Shown here one piece after another: positions 34,479 through 43,756 of a stretch of DNA of 55,747 bases; position 1 is the stretch's first letter; every line of letters starts with the position of its first letter. A program made the translations under genes and the position numbers. The stretch lies in assembly GCF_002929805.1 (NCBI RefSeq), contig NZ_PJJM01000074.1, positions 1 through 55,747 of the forward strand, in the 5' to 3' direction. Under the pieces are notes generated by a model. It saw only the letters and a program-made list of their open reading frames with translations, made no database searches and was not told the DNA's origin. This stretch comes from Cryobacterium sp. Y50 (GTDB lineage Bacteria > Actinomycetota > Actinomycetes > Actinomycetales > Microbacteriaceae).

Positions 34479-34484
34479 TAGGCT
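34479..34484 (+). promoter_or_regulatory. -10 box of a possible leaderless promoter
   Basis: TAGGCT stands nine bases before the ATG at 34494, and no ribosome site is present. TTGAGG at 34453-34458 is a possible but overly distant -35 box (20-base spacer). Confidence 0.4.
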
Positions 34485-34493
34485 GGTGCTGTT

Positions 34494-37400
34494 ATGCAAC
34501 CGAGAGTCACCGCCATCCTTGTCGCCCGAAACGGCGCGAAACACCTTGAGCGAACTCTCAAGGCGCTGTCGTTGCAAACCCGCAAACCCGACATTGTGAT
34601 CATGGTGGACTGCGGATCGAGCGATAAGACGGCCAAGATGCTGGCCGATTTTGGGCCGACACAGTTTATTGCCGCCGATGCTGACCTGAACTTCGGGCAG
34701 GCGATTGCCGCCGCCGTGCGCGTGACCACGCCGCCCACGCACGACCGGGAGCTGCTCTGGCTGCTCGCCCAAGACAGCGCCCCAGACCCGACCGCGCTCG
34801 AAGTCTTGGTCGATGCGCTCGAGATTGCGCAGTCCGTTGCGGTGGCCGGTCCCAAGATCATGGAGTGGATCGCCAGCGAGTACATTCACAACTTCGGCGA
34901 GTCGATGACGCCGTTTGGCGCGACCGTCACCCTGGTGGAGAGTGAACTCGATCAGGGCCAGCACGATGGGCTGAGCGATGTCCTCGCCGTCAGCGCCGGT
35001 GGAATGCTCGTGCGCCACCAAGTGTGGGAACAGCTGGGTGGTTTCGACCCAGCCCTTACGGTCGTCGACGACTCCCTCGACTTCTGCGTGCGGGTGCGCC
35101 TCGCCGGGTATCGCGTGTCGGTTGTTCCGGCCGCCCGGGTAGCCTCGGCCGGCGACGGCGTGGCCGGACCTAACCAGTCATCCCGGGGGCGCCTGCGCCG
35201 CCGCCGGGTGCGGGCCGAACGTTCGGCGCAGCTGCACCGCCGCCTGGTCTACGCGCCAGCCGGAGTGCTCGCCCTGCACTGGCTGACCCTGCTGCCGCTC
35301 GCCTTCATCCGCTCGATCGGGCAGCTGCTGCGCAAGGAGCCCGGCGCGATCGTAGGCGAATTCTCGGCTGCGTTCGGCGCCGCTTTCAACGGCATGCGGG
35401 TGAGAAGCGCCCGCCACACCTTTGCCAAGACCCGCACTCTCGGCTGGGATGCCATCTCCACCCTGCGCGTTCCCTCGGTCGAAGTTCGGCGGCGGCACTC
35501 GCTCAAACGGGAGGCGAGCTTGTTCGGCCTGCACGGCGAACGCGCCGAAATTCGGTTCTTCTCCGGCGGCGGAGCCTGGACCATGCTCGCCGCCGCGGTT
35601 GTCGGCATCGTGATGATGGTGCCGCTGCTTGGTGCCGACACTCTCATCGGGGGCGGGCTGCTGCCGCTGTCGCCAAGCCTGCCTGAACTGTGGGCAAGCG
35701 TCGGCTACGGCTGGCGCGACCTCGGACTCGGTTTTGTCGGCGCCGCCGACCCGTTTGCCGCTGTGCTGGCCGTGCTCGGCTCCATCGCGTTCTGGTCGCC
35801 GTCCTTTGCCTTCGTGCTGGTCTATGCGCTCGCCTTTCCACTCGCTGCGGTCGGCGCCTGGATGGCTGCGACCCGCCTGACCGACCGGGGCAGCCTGCGC
35901 GCCCTGGCCGCCACCCTGTGGGTGCTGGCCCCGAGCTTTCTGGTCGCCCTTGCCGATGCCCGCCCGGCCGCCATCCTCGTGCATCTGCTGCTGCCGTGGC
36001 TGTTTTTCAACTGGTTCGCGGCCGCGCGTACCTGGTCGTCTTCCGCCTCGGCTGCACTGCTGTTCGCGGCGGTCGTGGCCTGTGCGCCCTCTCTCGCCCC
36101 GGCGCTGCTCGTGGTCTGGCTGCTCAGCGTGGCCATCGCCGGTCGTCGCGTGATGCGTTTCATTGGCATTCCGCTGCCGGCGTTGGCGCTCGCGCTTCCG
36201 CTCATTGCCGACCAAGGCCTGCGTGGCACCTGGCTGAACCTCGTCGCAGACCCGGGCCTGCCCGTGTCGAGCGCTCACACACCGACCCTGCAACTGCTGC
36301 TCGGGCTGCCCGGAGGCAGCGGCTGGGCTGACGTCCTCGATCAGTTCGGGGTGCCCGGTCTCGACCCCCAGCTGCTCGTGCCCATCCTGCTCGCACCCAT
36401 CGCCGTGCTCGCCCTGTTGGCGCTGCTGCTGCCGGGCGCCCGGCTCGCGGGCGGCGCCTGGCTGGTCGCCCTGCTCGGATTCACCACAGCCCTCGCCGCC
36501 AACCAGCTCGTTCTGGCCGCCATCGGTGCCGAACCGGTACGCGTCTGGTCGGGCGCCGGGCTCAGCCTGTACTGGCTCGGCCTAGTCGGCGCCGTCCTGA
36601 TCGGCCTGCGCGCCCTGCGCCGGTTCGCAGCGGCGCCCGGAGTCGTCGCCGCCCTCGCCCTGGTCGTCGTGGTGCTGCCCCTTCTGGCGTCACTGCACCT
36701 CGGCACCGCCGCCGTGCGCGAGGGAACCGGGCGGACCCAGCCGGCCTTCGTTGCCGCCGAAGCGCAGATCGATGACCGGGTCGGCACCCTGAAGCTCGTT
36801 CCGCAGGCCGATGGCGGCCTGCTTGCCACGATCGAACGCGGTGTCGGCGCCACGCTGAACCAGCAATCCACCCTGGACAGCACCGACCAAAGGCTGAGTG
36901 TCCGCGAGAAAGCACTCGCCGAGCTCGCCGGCAACCTGGCCTCACGCAGCGGGCTCGACACCAGCGCAGGTCTGGCCGAATTCGGCATCCGCTTCATTGT
37001 CTTACAGCCGGCCGACGCTGATGTTCTCGCCGGTGACACCCCGCTGCGCACCGAAACCGCCCTGGACGGAAATGCCGCGCTGGCCCCAGTGGGCGACACC
37101 GAATTCGGGCGACTGTGGCAGTTCGGCGAAACGGATGCTGGCGGCGGCGTTCCAGCGCCGGCTCGTGCTGGCGGCGTCTTCGGCCTGATCACCCTGCTGA
37201 TCGCCGTCGCCGTGGTGGGCAGCGCCGTGCTGCTGTCGCTGCCGATCGGCGCGGGCCGCGAAGCCGTGCGCCAGGCCAACCGCGATGCGATTCGCCGCGC
37301 GGCCAAGGCCAACGCCAGGCAGAAACCGAAACGCACGCGCCGGGGCAAGAACGTTGCCGCTGCCGATCTGGACGCCGATCGGGAACCGCCGCGCGGTACC

Positions 37401-37499
37401 GATTTAGAGGCCGACCTGGCCATGGACCGGGAAACCGGCGTCGGTACCGGGCTGGAATCGTCGACGGAAGACGCTGTGGAGAACGATCATGCCCGCTAG
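34494..37499 (+). CDS. GT2 glycosyltransferase with large membrane domain
   Basis: A 1001-residue protein. Residues 1-260 are a GT2 domain (TAILVARNGAKHLERTL, VDCGSSDKTAKML, the VDDSLDFCVRVRLAGY acceptor block). The remaining ~700 residues contain 10-12 hydrophobic helices, then an extracytoplasmic domain (about 730-880), a final helix near residue 900 and a basic/acidic cytoplasmic tail. The same GT2-membrane architecture follows whiB2 in many actinobacteria; a mycobacterial counterpart lies near Rv3260c. It probably builds a conserved envelope glycan but the substrate is not established. The stop overlaps the DUF5719 gene by 11 bases. Confidence 0.88.
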   Translation: MQPRVTAILVARNGAKHLERTLKALSLQTRKPDIVIMVDCGSSDKTAKMLADFGPTQFIAADADLNFGQAIAAAVRVTTPPTHDRELLWLLAQDSAPDPTALEVLVDALEIAQSVAVAGPKIMEWIASEYIHNFGESMTPFGATVTLVESELDQGQHDGLSDVLAVSAGGMLVRHQVWEQLGGFDPALTVVDDSLDFCVRVRLAGYRVSVVPAARVASAGDGVAGPNQSSRGRLRRRRVRAERSAQLHRRLVYAPAGVLALHWLTLLPLAFIRSIGQLLRKEPGAIVGEFSAAFGAAFNGMRVRSARHTFAKTRTLGWDAISTLRVPSVEVRRRHSLKREASLFGLHGERAEIRFFSGGGAWTMLAAAVVGIVMMVPLLGADTLIGGGLLPLSPSLPELWASVGYGWRDLGLGFVGAADPFAAVLAVLGSIAFWSPSFAFVLVYALAFPLAAVGAWMAATRLTDRGSLRALAATLWVLAPSFLVALADARPAAILVHLLLPWLFFNWFAAARTWSSSASAALLFAAVVACAPSLAPALLVVWLLSVAIAGRRVMRFIGIPLPALALALPLIADQGLRGTWLNLVADPGLPVSSAHTPTLQLLLGLPGGSGWADVLDQFGVPGLDPQLLVPILLAPIAVLALLALLLPGARLAGGAWLVALLGFTTALAANQLVLAAIGAEPVRVWSGAGLSLYWLGLVGAVLIGLRALRRFAAAPGVVAALALVVVVLPLLASLHLGTAAVREGTGRTQPAFVAAEAQIDDRVGTLKLVPQADGGLLATIERGVGATLNQQSTLDSTDQRLSVREKALAELAGNLASRSGLDTSAGLAEFGIRFIVLQPADADVLAGDTPLRTETALDGNAALAPVGDTEFGRLWQFGETDAGGGVPAPARAGGVFGLITLLIAVAVVGSAVLLSLPIGAGREAVRQANRDAIRRAAKANARQKPKRTRRGKNVAAADLDADREPPRGTDLEADLAMDRETGVGTGLESSTEDAVENDHAR

Positions 37500-38952
37500 A
37501 AGCACACTCGCCCGCATTGGCAGTCGGGCCGGCCGCGGCGTGCTCGGTCTCGTCGGCATCGCCGTCGTCGTCGCTGTCGGCGCGGCCTCGATCCTCGTGA
37601 CGCTGCCGACCATTGAGAACGAACCGCAGTTGAGCGAGATCGCGCCGCTGCCGAGCGAGCAGCAACGGGTCTGCCCTGGCCCGCTGCTGACCCTCGCCGA
37701 GGATTCGACGCAGGCTCAGTCGGCGTCGAGTGTCGGGTCGGCAGCGGCCGTGTATGGCGCTATCGAAGCCGACGAAAGCGAGTTCGACCAGATTCGCCCC
37801 GAGGTTACCGAGATCAGTGCGGTCGACGACTCCAACAGTCGGCAGCAACCGCTGCTGCTGACTGTTCCCGTGCAGGACGGCGTCACCGTGCCGCCGCTCG
37901 TCACCGGCAGTCAGTCGCAGGTCGTCAGCACCGACACCCTGGGCGGGCTCGCTGTCGCGGCCTGCACCGAAGCGGCCAGCGAGAGCTGGATCGTCGGAGG
38001 ATCCACCGATATCGGCGGCAGTAGCCTGCTGCTGCTCAGTAACCCGACGACCGTGCTGGCGACCGTCGACGTCACCGTTCACGGTGAGAGTGGGCTCGTC
38101 GACGCGCCCGGCGCCTCCGGCATCCTGGTGCAGCCCGGCGAGCAGCGTGTCATTTCTCTGGCCGGTCTCGCCCCGAACCTGAAATCCCCGGTCGTGCGTG
38201 TTTCGTCGCGTGGCGGGCAGGTAGCGGCAGCACTGGAGCAGAGCAGCATCCGGGGGATTGAACCCGGCGGAGTCGAGATCATCGGCGCCACCGCCACACC
38301 GGCACCCAACCAGACCATCGCCGGGGTGCGTGTCACGTCGGCCGTTGCCGCGGACACCGTCACCACCGGCGAGGGGTTCAACGCCGACACCCCATCAATT
38401 CGGGTGTTTGTGCCCGGCACCGAGCCGGCGACCGTGCAGATCGGCGTCACCAGTGCCGACGGGGCTGCCGACGGCACCTCGACCCAGGTTAAGATTGAGC
38501 CCGGCGTGGCGACCGAGGTTCCGCTGTCACCATTGACCGTGGGTAGTTTTTCGGTGAAATTACGCTCCGACCAGCCGATCGTCGCGGCTGCCCGCACTTC
38601 CAGCGCGGGCGCTGACGGCCGGGACTTCGCTTGGTTCGCGGCCTCGGCACCACTCGAGGGTTCGTTCACGGTAGCCGTCGCCGAGGGGCCAGCACCGACC
38701 CTGCACCTCGTCAACGGCGGGGGAGCGAATGCTGCGCTCACCCTCACGCCCGATCGCGGCTCTCCCGTTGAGCTACAGGTCGACGCCGGGGCGAGCGCGA
38801 CAGTTCCGCTAGTGAGTGGGGCTCGCTATCTGGTGAGCGGCGGGGAGTCGGTGTGGGCGCTCGTGGACTACTCCGGCGAGGGCTTGCTGTCGTCATTCAC
38901 AGTGAACCCGCCTGGACCGCTCGCGTCGTCGATCCGTGTCTACACGCACTAG
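37489..38952 (+). CDS. DUF5719 family envelope protein
   Basis: A 487-residue protein with one N-terminal transmembrane anchor (about residues 20-40: LGLVGIAVVVAVGAASILV), followed by an extracytoplasmic beta-rich region with the early CPGPLLTLAE motif characteristic of DUF5719. The remainder is rich in Val, Thr, Gly and Ser and probably consists of beta-sandwich repeats. It is translationally coupled to the large GT2 (11-base overlap), which suggests they work together in the cell envelope. Function unknown. A perfect GC hairpin follows at 39039-39066. Confidence 0.88.
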   Translation: MPARSTLARIGSRAGRGVLGLVGIAVVVAVGAASILVTLPTIENEPQLSEIAPLPSEQQRVCPGPLLTLAEDSTQAQSASSVGSAAAVYGAIEADESEFDQIRPEVTEISAVDDSNSRQQPLLLTVPVQDGVTVPPLVTGSQSQVVSTDTLGGLAVAACTEAASESWIVGGSTDIGGSSLLLLSNPTTVLATVDVTVHGESGLVDAPGASGILVQPGEQRVISLAGLAPNLKSPVVRVSSRGGQVAAALEQSSIRGIEPGGVEIIGATATPAPNQTIAGVRVTSAVAADTVTTGEGFNADTPSIRVFVPGTEPATVQIGVTSADGAADGTSTQVKIEPGVATEVPLSPLTVGSFSVKLRSDQPIVAAARTSSAGADGRDFAWFAASAPLEGSFTVAVAEGPAPTLHLVNGGGANAALTLTPDRGSPVELQVDAGASATVPLVSGARYLVSGGESVWALVDYSGEGLLSSFTVNPPGPLASSIRVYTH

Positions 38953-39038
38953 CTGTTTGTCGTTCCGGGGTCTTCGGGAGTCTTCGGAGGTCTCTGTTTG
39001 CTTTTGGGACTCTCGCCCGGAACGTGGGTTCAGTTTAT

Positions 39039-39066
39039 AAACCGGGCCGGCGGAGCGGCCCGGTTT
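39039..39066 (+). terminator. Terminator after the DUF5719 gene
   Basis: AAACCGGGCCG (39039-39049) pairs perfectly with CGGCCCGGTTT (39056-39066) around a six-base loop GCGGAG. It lies 87 bases past the stop at 38952. The AAA/TTT flanks make it a plausible intrinsic terminator of the whiB-GT-DUF5719 unit. Confidence 0.75.
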
Positions 39067-39231
39067 CCTAACACCGGGCGTTGCCCGGCGCGCGCTCTTC
39101 GGCTTTTTCGGCCCGGGCCCGGGTCCGGTCGTCCGGCGCGGGGCATCCGTTCTGGTGCGGCGGTCTTTCGTGGGTACGCAGCTTTCGATGGCAGACTGAA
39201 CACTCGACTCGTAACCCGCTGGGAGCCGCTA

Positions 39232-40278
39232 GTGACGCTTGACTCTGTGCTTGACCCTGTGCTTGACCCGATCGCCCGCGCGGACGTCGCCGTGATCGGC
39301 GGATCCGGACTTTACGAACTCGTCGACCCCGCAACTGCGGTGACGCATCGGGTTCCGACACCGTACGGGTCGGTGTCGGTCACGATCGGCCTGCGCGCCG
39401 GTCGCCGTGTCGCATTTCTGCCACGGCACGGCAGCGGCCACAGCGTAGCGCCGCACTTGATCAACTATCGGGCCAATCTCTGGGCCCTCTCCTCGATCGG
39501 CGTGCGCGCGATCATCTCGTCCTCGGCGGTGGGCGGGGTCACGCCAGAGTACCCGCCGGGGCTACTCGTCGTCACTGACCAGTTCATCGACCGCACGTCC
39601 GGCCGCCCCGATACTTTTTACGACCGGGAATCGGTGCAGCACCTCTCCGCCGCAGACCCGTTCGACCCTCAGCTGCGAGCGTATGCTCTGCGCGCGCTCG
39701 AGGATCTTGGCGAGAACTTCGCTGCTACCGGCACGGTGGTCGTCATTCAAGGTCCGCGGTTTTCCACCCGGGCGGAGTCGGTCTGGTTCCGTTCGATCGG
39801 CGCGCACATTGTCAATATGACCGCGTATCCTGAAATCGTGCTGGCCGGTGAGCTCAACATGGGCACGGTCAACCTCTCCTTCGTGACGGACGCCGATGCG
39901 GGACTCGCGCCGACGCCTTCCGCCGTCGCGGACAGCGCGGCTGGTCCCGTGGTCGATACTCACGGCTCTGCCTCTTCTGGCTTGCCCAGGCCCGGCGTGG
40001 GCGCTTCCGGTCTTCCCGCGACGTTCGGCCCTACCTCGACCAGCGAAACGGATGCCGTCACGGCGTCGGTCGTGTTCCGTCGCCTCGGCGAGGCCCAGCC
40101 GCGCATTCTGGCGGCGATCGACGCGATACTTCGCGCCTTACCGACCAACTTCGCCCCGCGCGAGGTCATCGACCCGGCCCAGGTCGAAGCCGTTCTAGCG
40201 CGGGCCGCGCTGTCGGATGTCGTGCGCGGTGATTCCAGCACTGCCGTGCCGTGCTGCCCGGCCGAGGATCTCACGTGA
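39232..40278 (+). CDS. mtaP: S-methyl-5'-thioadenosine phosphorylase with loop insertion
   Basis: A 348-residue MTAP of the PNP/UDP phosphorylase superfamily: GGSGLYEL (23-30), LPRHGSGHSVAPHLINYRAN (63-82), SSSAVGGVTPEYPPG, IQGPRFSTRAESVWF (172-186), MTAYPEIVLAGELNMG (196-211) and the base-recognition TDAD (219-222). It would split MTA into adenine and methylthioribose-1-phosphate. A Ser/Pro/Gly-rich insertion of about 45 residues (227-273) follows the TDAD loop; usual enzymes lack it. GTG 39232 is chosen because GGGAG lies six bases upstream (39221-39225) and the fold begins soon after; longer frames run through the terminator. It leads the proposed methylthio-sugar locus; M. tuberculosis Rv0535 is the analogous gene. 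Confidence 0.88.
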   Translation: MTLDSVLDPVLDPIARADVAVIGGSGLYELVDPATAVTHRVPTPYGSVSVTIGLRAGRRVAFLPRHGSGHSVAPHLINYRANLWALSSIGVRAIISSSAVGGVTPEYPPGLLVVTDQFIDRTSGRPDTFYDRESVQHLSAADPFDPQLRAYALRALEDLGENFAATGTVVVIQGPRFSTRAESVWFRSIGAHIVNMTAYPEIVLAGELNMGTVNLSFVTDADAGLAPTPSAVADSAAGPVVDTHGSASSGLPRPGVGASGLPATFGPTSTSETDAVTASVVFRRLGEAQPRILAAIDAILRALPTNFAPREVIDPAQVEAVLARAALSDVVRGDSSTAVPCCPAEDLT

Positions 40279-40366
40279 CGGCCGGTCGGCCTGAGGCTCG
40301 TCGCATGCTCCCCGATGCGCCCTGGCCAACTAATGGACCTACTGGTGCCAGTTACCCAGGCCTCGC

Positions 40367-41614
40367 ATGAGCGGCGTCCGCTTGCTGATCACGGGCGGCG
40401 CCGGATTCATCGGTTCCGCAATTGTTGACGCTGCCCTCGCCCGCGGCTACGAGGTGCGCGTACTGGACTCACTGCGCACCGACGTTCACAGCCCCGCGGC
40501 CGAGGTGCAAACCGTTCCGGGCCCGGGCCCGGAACGTGGGCCCATGATGGAACGTGGGCCCGGTTTCTTGGCCAGGGCCCGGAACATGAGGCCGGCGGGG
40601 CTGGACCCACGGGTCGAGTTCGTGCATGGGGACGTGACCGACCCCGCGATCGTAGCCGGCGCCCTTACCGACATCGACGTGGTCTGTCACCAGGCCGCCA
40701 AGGTCGGCCTCGGCGTGGACTTCGCCGACGCCCCCGATTACGTGCACAGCAACGAGGTCGGGACGGCCGTGCTGCTGGCTGCGATGGCCGCGCGGGGCAT
40801 CCGTCGTCTGGTGTTGGCATCGTCCATGGTCGTCTACGGCGAGGGCAGCTACCGAGGCCCAAACGGCTTCACCCGGCCCGGCCCTCGCCTCGCCAGCGAC
40901 CTCGATGCCGGACGTTTCGATCCCCTCGACCCGGGCACCGGGGAGCCGCTCGAGCCCGTTCTGGTCAGCGAATCCGATCCGCTGGACCCGCGCAACGTCT
41001 ACGCGAGCAGCAAACTCGGCCAGGAATACCTCGCGACCGCGTGGGCCCGCTCGACCGGCGCACGCGTCGCGGCCTTGCGCTACCACAACGTCTACGGTCC
41101 GGGCATGCCGCAGAACACGCCCTATGCCGGAGTCGCCTCATTGTTTCGCTCAGCACTCGAGCGCGGCGAAGCTCCCCGCGTGTACGAAGACGGCCGGCAG
41201 CGCCGCGACTTCGTACACGTACGGGACGTCGCCGCTGCCAACGTCGCCGCGCTCGACTTCACCGGGCTTGATTACACACCGCGGGCTGCCGGCCTTGGCC
41301 CAGTGCCTGCGGACTCCGCATCTGCTGAAATCGCGTCCACCTGCTCGATAAATTCTGATTCCGGAATATTTCGTGCGTTCAACGTCGGCAGCGGAATCGT
41401 TCACACCATCGGTGACATGGCGACCGCCCTTGCCGCGGCGGCGGGCGGCCCAGCGCCCATCGTGACCGGCGAGTATCGGCTCGGCGACGTGCGGCACATC
41501 ACGGCGTCGTCCGAGCGCTTGCGACAAGAACTCGGCTGGTCGGCGCAAATCTCTTTCGACGACGGAATGCGCGAGTTCGCCACCGCCCCGCTACGCGCCG
41601 CAGTGCGCCCCTGA
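40367..41614 (+). CDS. NAD-dependent nucleotide-sugar epimerase/dehydratase
   Basis: A 415-residue extended SDR: LLITGGAGFIGSAIVDAAL (7-25), LASSMVVYGEG with Ser152/Ser153, and Tyr212-x3-Lys216 in NVYASSKLGQEYLA. The QRRDFVHVRDVAAANV segment matches dTDP-rhamnose/UDP-galactose epimerase-type proteins. Two regions look inserted: residues 46-77, encoded by a GC-only palindrome with direct repeats, and about 305-330. It sits just downstream of the MTA phosphorylase, as the GalE3-like Rv0536 does in M. tuberculosis. I infer that it epimerises the activated methylthio-pentose; plain hexose epimerisation is the alternative. Confidence 0.85.
   Translation: MSGVRLLITGGAGFIGSAIVDAALARGYEVRVLDSLRTDVHSPAAEVQTVPGPGPERGPMMERGPGFLARARNMRPAGLDPRVEFVHGDVTDPAIVAGALTDIDVVCHQAAKVGLGVDFADAPDYVHSNEVGTAVLLAAMAARGIRRLVLASSMVVYGEGSYRGPNGFTRPGPRLASDLDAGRFDPLDPGTGEPLEPVLVSESDPLDPRNVYASSKLGQEYLATAWARSTGARVAALRYHNVYGPGMPQNTPYAGVASLFRSALERGEAPRVYEDGRQRRDFVHVRDVAAANVAALDFTGLDYTPRAAGLGPVPADSASAEIASTCSINSDSGIFRAFNVGSGIVHTIGDMATALAAAAGGPAPIVTGEYRLGDVRHITASSERLRQELGWSAQISFDDGMREFATAPLRAAVRP
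40513..40536. repeat. 24-bp perfect palindrome plus direct repeats inside the epimerase gene
   Basis: A self-complementary 24-base stretch, centred on CCCGGGCCCGGG-type sequence and ending GGAACG, lies in coding sequence. GGAACGTGGGCCC then occurs twice (40531-40543 and 40549-40561). The core GCCCGGAACGTGGG recurs at 39015-39028 downstream of the DUF5719 gene, and a related GCCCGGACCGTGGG lies near 43857-43870. This looks like a small mobile repeat that added codons. Confidence 0.75.
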
Positions 41615-41777
41615 TACCGGCCCGCTTCGTCTTCTGGGGGCGAATTCAGGAAATCGGGTGCGGCTGATACGGACACGCCTTGTTTTCGGGGCCGAACGAG
41701 CTGGCCGCAGGTAAATTTCCTGAATTAGCCGCCGACACTGCCCGTGACGAGCCGTCCGAACCAACCCCGACCACCGG

Positions 41778-42926
41778 TCAGCCAAGCGGATGCTGCGGCA
41801 GCAGCAAATCAAACCGGCACCCGCCTTCAACATTGGTCACCGTCACCTGCCCGTGATGGGCCTCAGCGATGCCCCGAACGATCGCGAGTCCGAGCCCGGC
41901 CCCACCGCTTTGACCGCCGGTTCCCCAAGCGGACACCGTGCGCGGCTCGCTCGCCCGCCATCCGGCCTCGAACACCCGGCCGAGGTCTGGTTCGGGGATA
42001 CCTCCGGCCGCATCGACGATCGAGATGATCGCCCGCCCGTCAACGTGCTGGGTCGCGGAGACCACGATTGCGCTGTCGGCCGGCGAATGCTGGATGGCGT
42101 TCATCACGAGGTTGCCAACCGCGCGGGCGAGCTTGCGGGCATCCGCTTGCAGTATCAGACCGCGCTCGCCCTCGAAGCGCAGGTCGAGCGACTTCGCGAG
42201 GGCAACCGGCGCCAAGTCGGCAACCGTGTCGCTGATCAGGTCATACAGGGATATCCGTTCGAGCGACAGCTGCAGCGCTCCCGAATGAATTTTCGACAGT
42301 TCAAACAGGTCGTCGACCATGCCGCTGAGGCGGTCGACCTGCCCGCGTATCTGCACGTGGTACCGCTCGGGGTCTGGCGCCATGCCGTCTTCCAGCGCCT
42401 CGGCCATGGCCCGGATTCCGGCGAGCGGGGTGCGTAGATCGTGGGAGATCCAGGCTATGATTTCGCGTCGGGAGGCCTCGATGCGCCCCTCCCGTTCGCG
42501 GGATTCAGCCAGCCGATCGGCGGTTGCGGCCAGTTCCCCGGCGAGTGCTGCGAACTCCGTACTCGTATGCCCATCGGCGGATATACCCGATTCGCCTCGT
42601 CCGATGCTCGCGGCGGCGGCCCGAAAATACCTGTTGTCGCGTGCGAGCGAGCGTCCGAGCAGCGCTGCCATCATGAGTGACACGATGCCAGCTACCGCTG
42701 CAACCACGCAGAAAACAATCAGATCGTGCGTCGACAGATACATCAGCGAGGCGACCGCTGCGGTTCCGCTCAGCACCGATGCGACGGTGGCGAAGGCGAC
42801 GACGACGATCTGGGTTACCAGCGACCCGCGCGACAGCAGCCGCAATGCGAGCAATCCGAGTGCGCCCACGACCAGCGCGCAGCCGAGTGCTATGCCGACG
42901 ACCGCGGCGAACACCGACGCTGTCAT
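41778..42926 (-). CDS. Two-component sensor histidine kinase
   Basis: A 382-residue kinase with three N-terminal hydrophobic helices (about 5-32, 38-62, 68-92), a HAMP-like linker, the HisKA box EIIAWISHDLRTPLAGIRAM with phospho-acceptor His162, and a HATPase domain with NLVMNAIQHSPAD (N-box), DAAGGIPEPDLGRVFEAGW (G1/F-box) and GAGLGLAIVRGIA (G2). It has almost no extracytoplasmic domain, so it probably senses within the membrane. ATG 42926 overlaps the stop of the response-regulator gene by four bases. The signal and targets are unknown; its position suggests control of the surrounding glycan genes. Confidence 0.93.
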   Translation of the reverse strand: MTASVFAAVVGIALGCALVVGALGLLALRLLSRGSLVTQIVVVAFATVASVLSGTAAVASLMYLSTHDLIVFCVVAAVAGIVSLMMAALLGRSLARDNRYFRAAAASIGRGESGISADGHTSTEFAALAGELAATADRLAESREREGRIEASRREIIAWISHDLRTPLAGIRAMAEALEDGMAPDPERYHVQIRGQVDRLSGMVDDLFELSKIHSGALQLSLERISLYDLISDTVADLAPVALAKSLDLRFEGERGLILQADARKLARAVGNLVMNAIQHSPADSAIVVSATQHVDGRAIISIVDAAGGIPEPDLGRVFEAGWRASEPRTVSAWGTGGQSGGAGLGLAIVRGIAEAHHGQVTVTNVEGGCRFDLLLPQHPLG

Positions 42927-43756
42927 GTCGTGTCGCCGGCGTTCTGTGCACCATCCGTGTTCTGTGCGCCCCGCGAAGTCCCGGCGTCCTCCGCCGACAC
43001 CGCGACATCCGCAGCCCCCGCGCCCAGGGGCACAGGGTCGAACCGGTAGCCGACCCCCCAGACCGTGTTCAACACGAGCGGATGCGCCGGGTCGGCTTCG
43101 ATCTTCTCCCGCAGCCGCCGCACGTGCACGGTCACCGTGGACAGGTCACCGAATTCCCAGCCCCAGACCGAGCGCAGCAATTCCTCGCGGGTCAGCACCT
43201 TGGACGGGCGCCAGATCAGGTAGGCGAGCAAATCGAATTCGCGTGCGGTGAGTACGAGAGCGGTCCCGCGCAGGCGAATTTGGTGCGCGGCCAGGTTGAG
43301 GGTGAACTCGCCGGCCTCGAGAATTCCCTCCGGGATCGACTCAGACCGGCTGCGCCGCAGCACCGACTGCACCCGCAGCACGAGTTCCCGCGGCGAGAAC
43401 GGTTTCACCAGATAGTCGTCGGCGCCAGCCTCGAGTCCGGCGATGCGGTGCTCTTCCTCGCCGAGCGCGGTGAGCATGATCACCGGCAGGGCGCCCCAAT
43501 TCTGCCGAATACGCCGACATACTTCGATGCCGTCGAGCAGCGGGAGCATTCGATCGAGCACGACCAGATCGGGCGGTACCGCCTCGGCTCGGCGTAGTCC
43601 GGCGAGTCCGTCGGCGGCTTCGTCGACGATGAATCCGGCGGAGCGCAGGTACTGTCCGACCACCTCACACACCAGCGGATCGTCCTCGATGACGAGCACA
43701 CGGCGCCCGGTCAGAGCATCGGCTTGCGGCGGCGCGAAATGTTGGGAGGGGGGCAC
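42923..43756 (-). CDS. OmpR-family response regulator
   Basis: A 277-residue regulator. The receiver domain begins RRVLVIEDDPLVCEVVG, with the acidic pair in IEDD, phospho-acceptor Asp68 in VVLDRMLP, and conserved Lys in DDYLVKPFSP. The DNA-binding winged helix shows LTAREFDLLAYLIWRP and STVTVHVRRLREKI. A short proline-rich N-terminus and an Ala/Thr-rich C-terminal tail flank it. It is encoded first, followed with a four-base overlap by the kinase gene, the usual partner arrangement. Confidence 0.94.
   Translation of the reverse strand: MPPSQHFAPPQADALTGRRVLVIEDDPLVCEVVGQYLRSAGFIVDEAADGLAGLRRAEAVPPDLVVLDRMLPLLDGIEVCRRIRQNWGALPVIMLTALGEEEHRIAGLEAGADDYLVKPFSPRELVLRVQSVLRRSRSESIPEGILEAGEFTLNLAAHQIRLRGTALVLTAREFDLLAYLIWRPSKVLTREELLRSVWGWEFGDLSTVTVHVRRLREKIEADPAHPLVLNTVWGVGYRFDPVPLGAGAADVAVSAEDAGTSRGAQNTDGAQNAGDTT

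Noticed and set aside
35178..37423. Two 360-371-codon open frames on the minus strand (35178-36293 and 36341-37423)
   Set aside because: Both are antisense to the 1001-residue GT2 membrane gene, low complexity and Arg/Ala rich.
38998..39231. Longer N-terminus for the MTA phosphorylase
   Set aside because: It would translate the terminator hairpin and the GC repeat; GTG 39232 has a good ribosome site.
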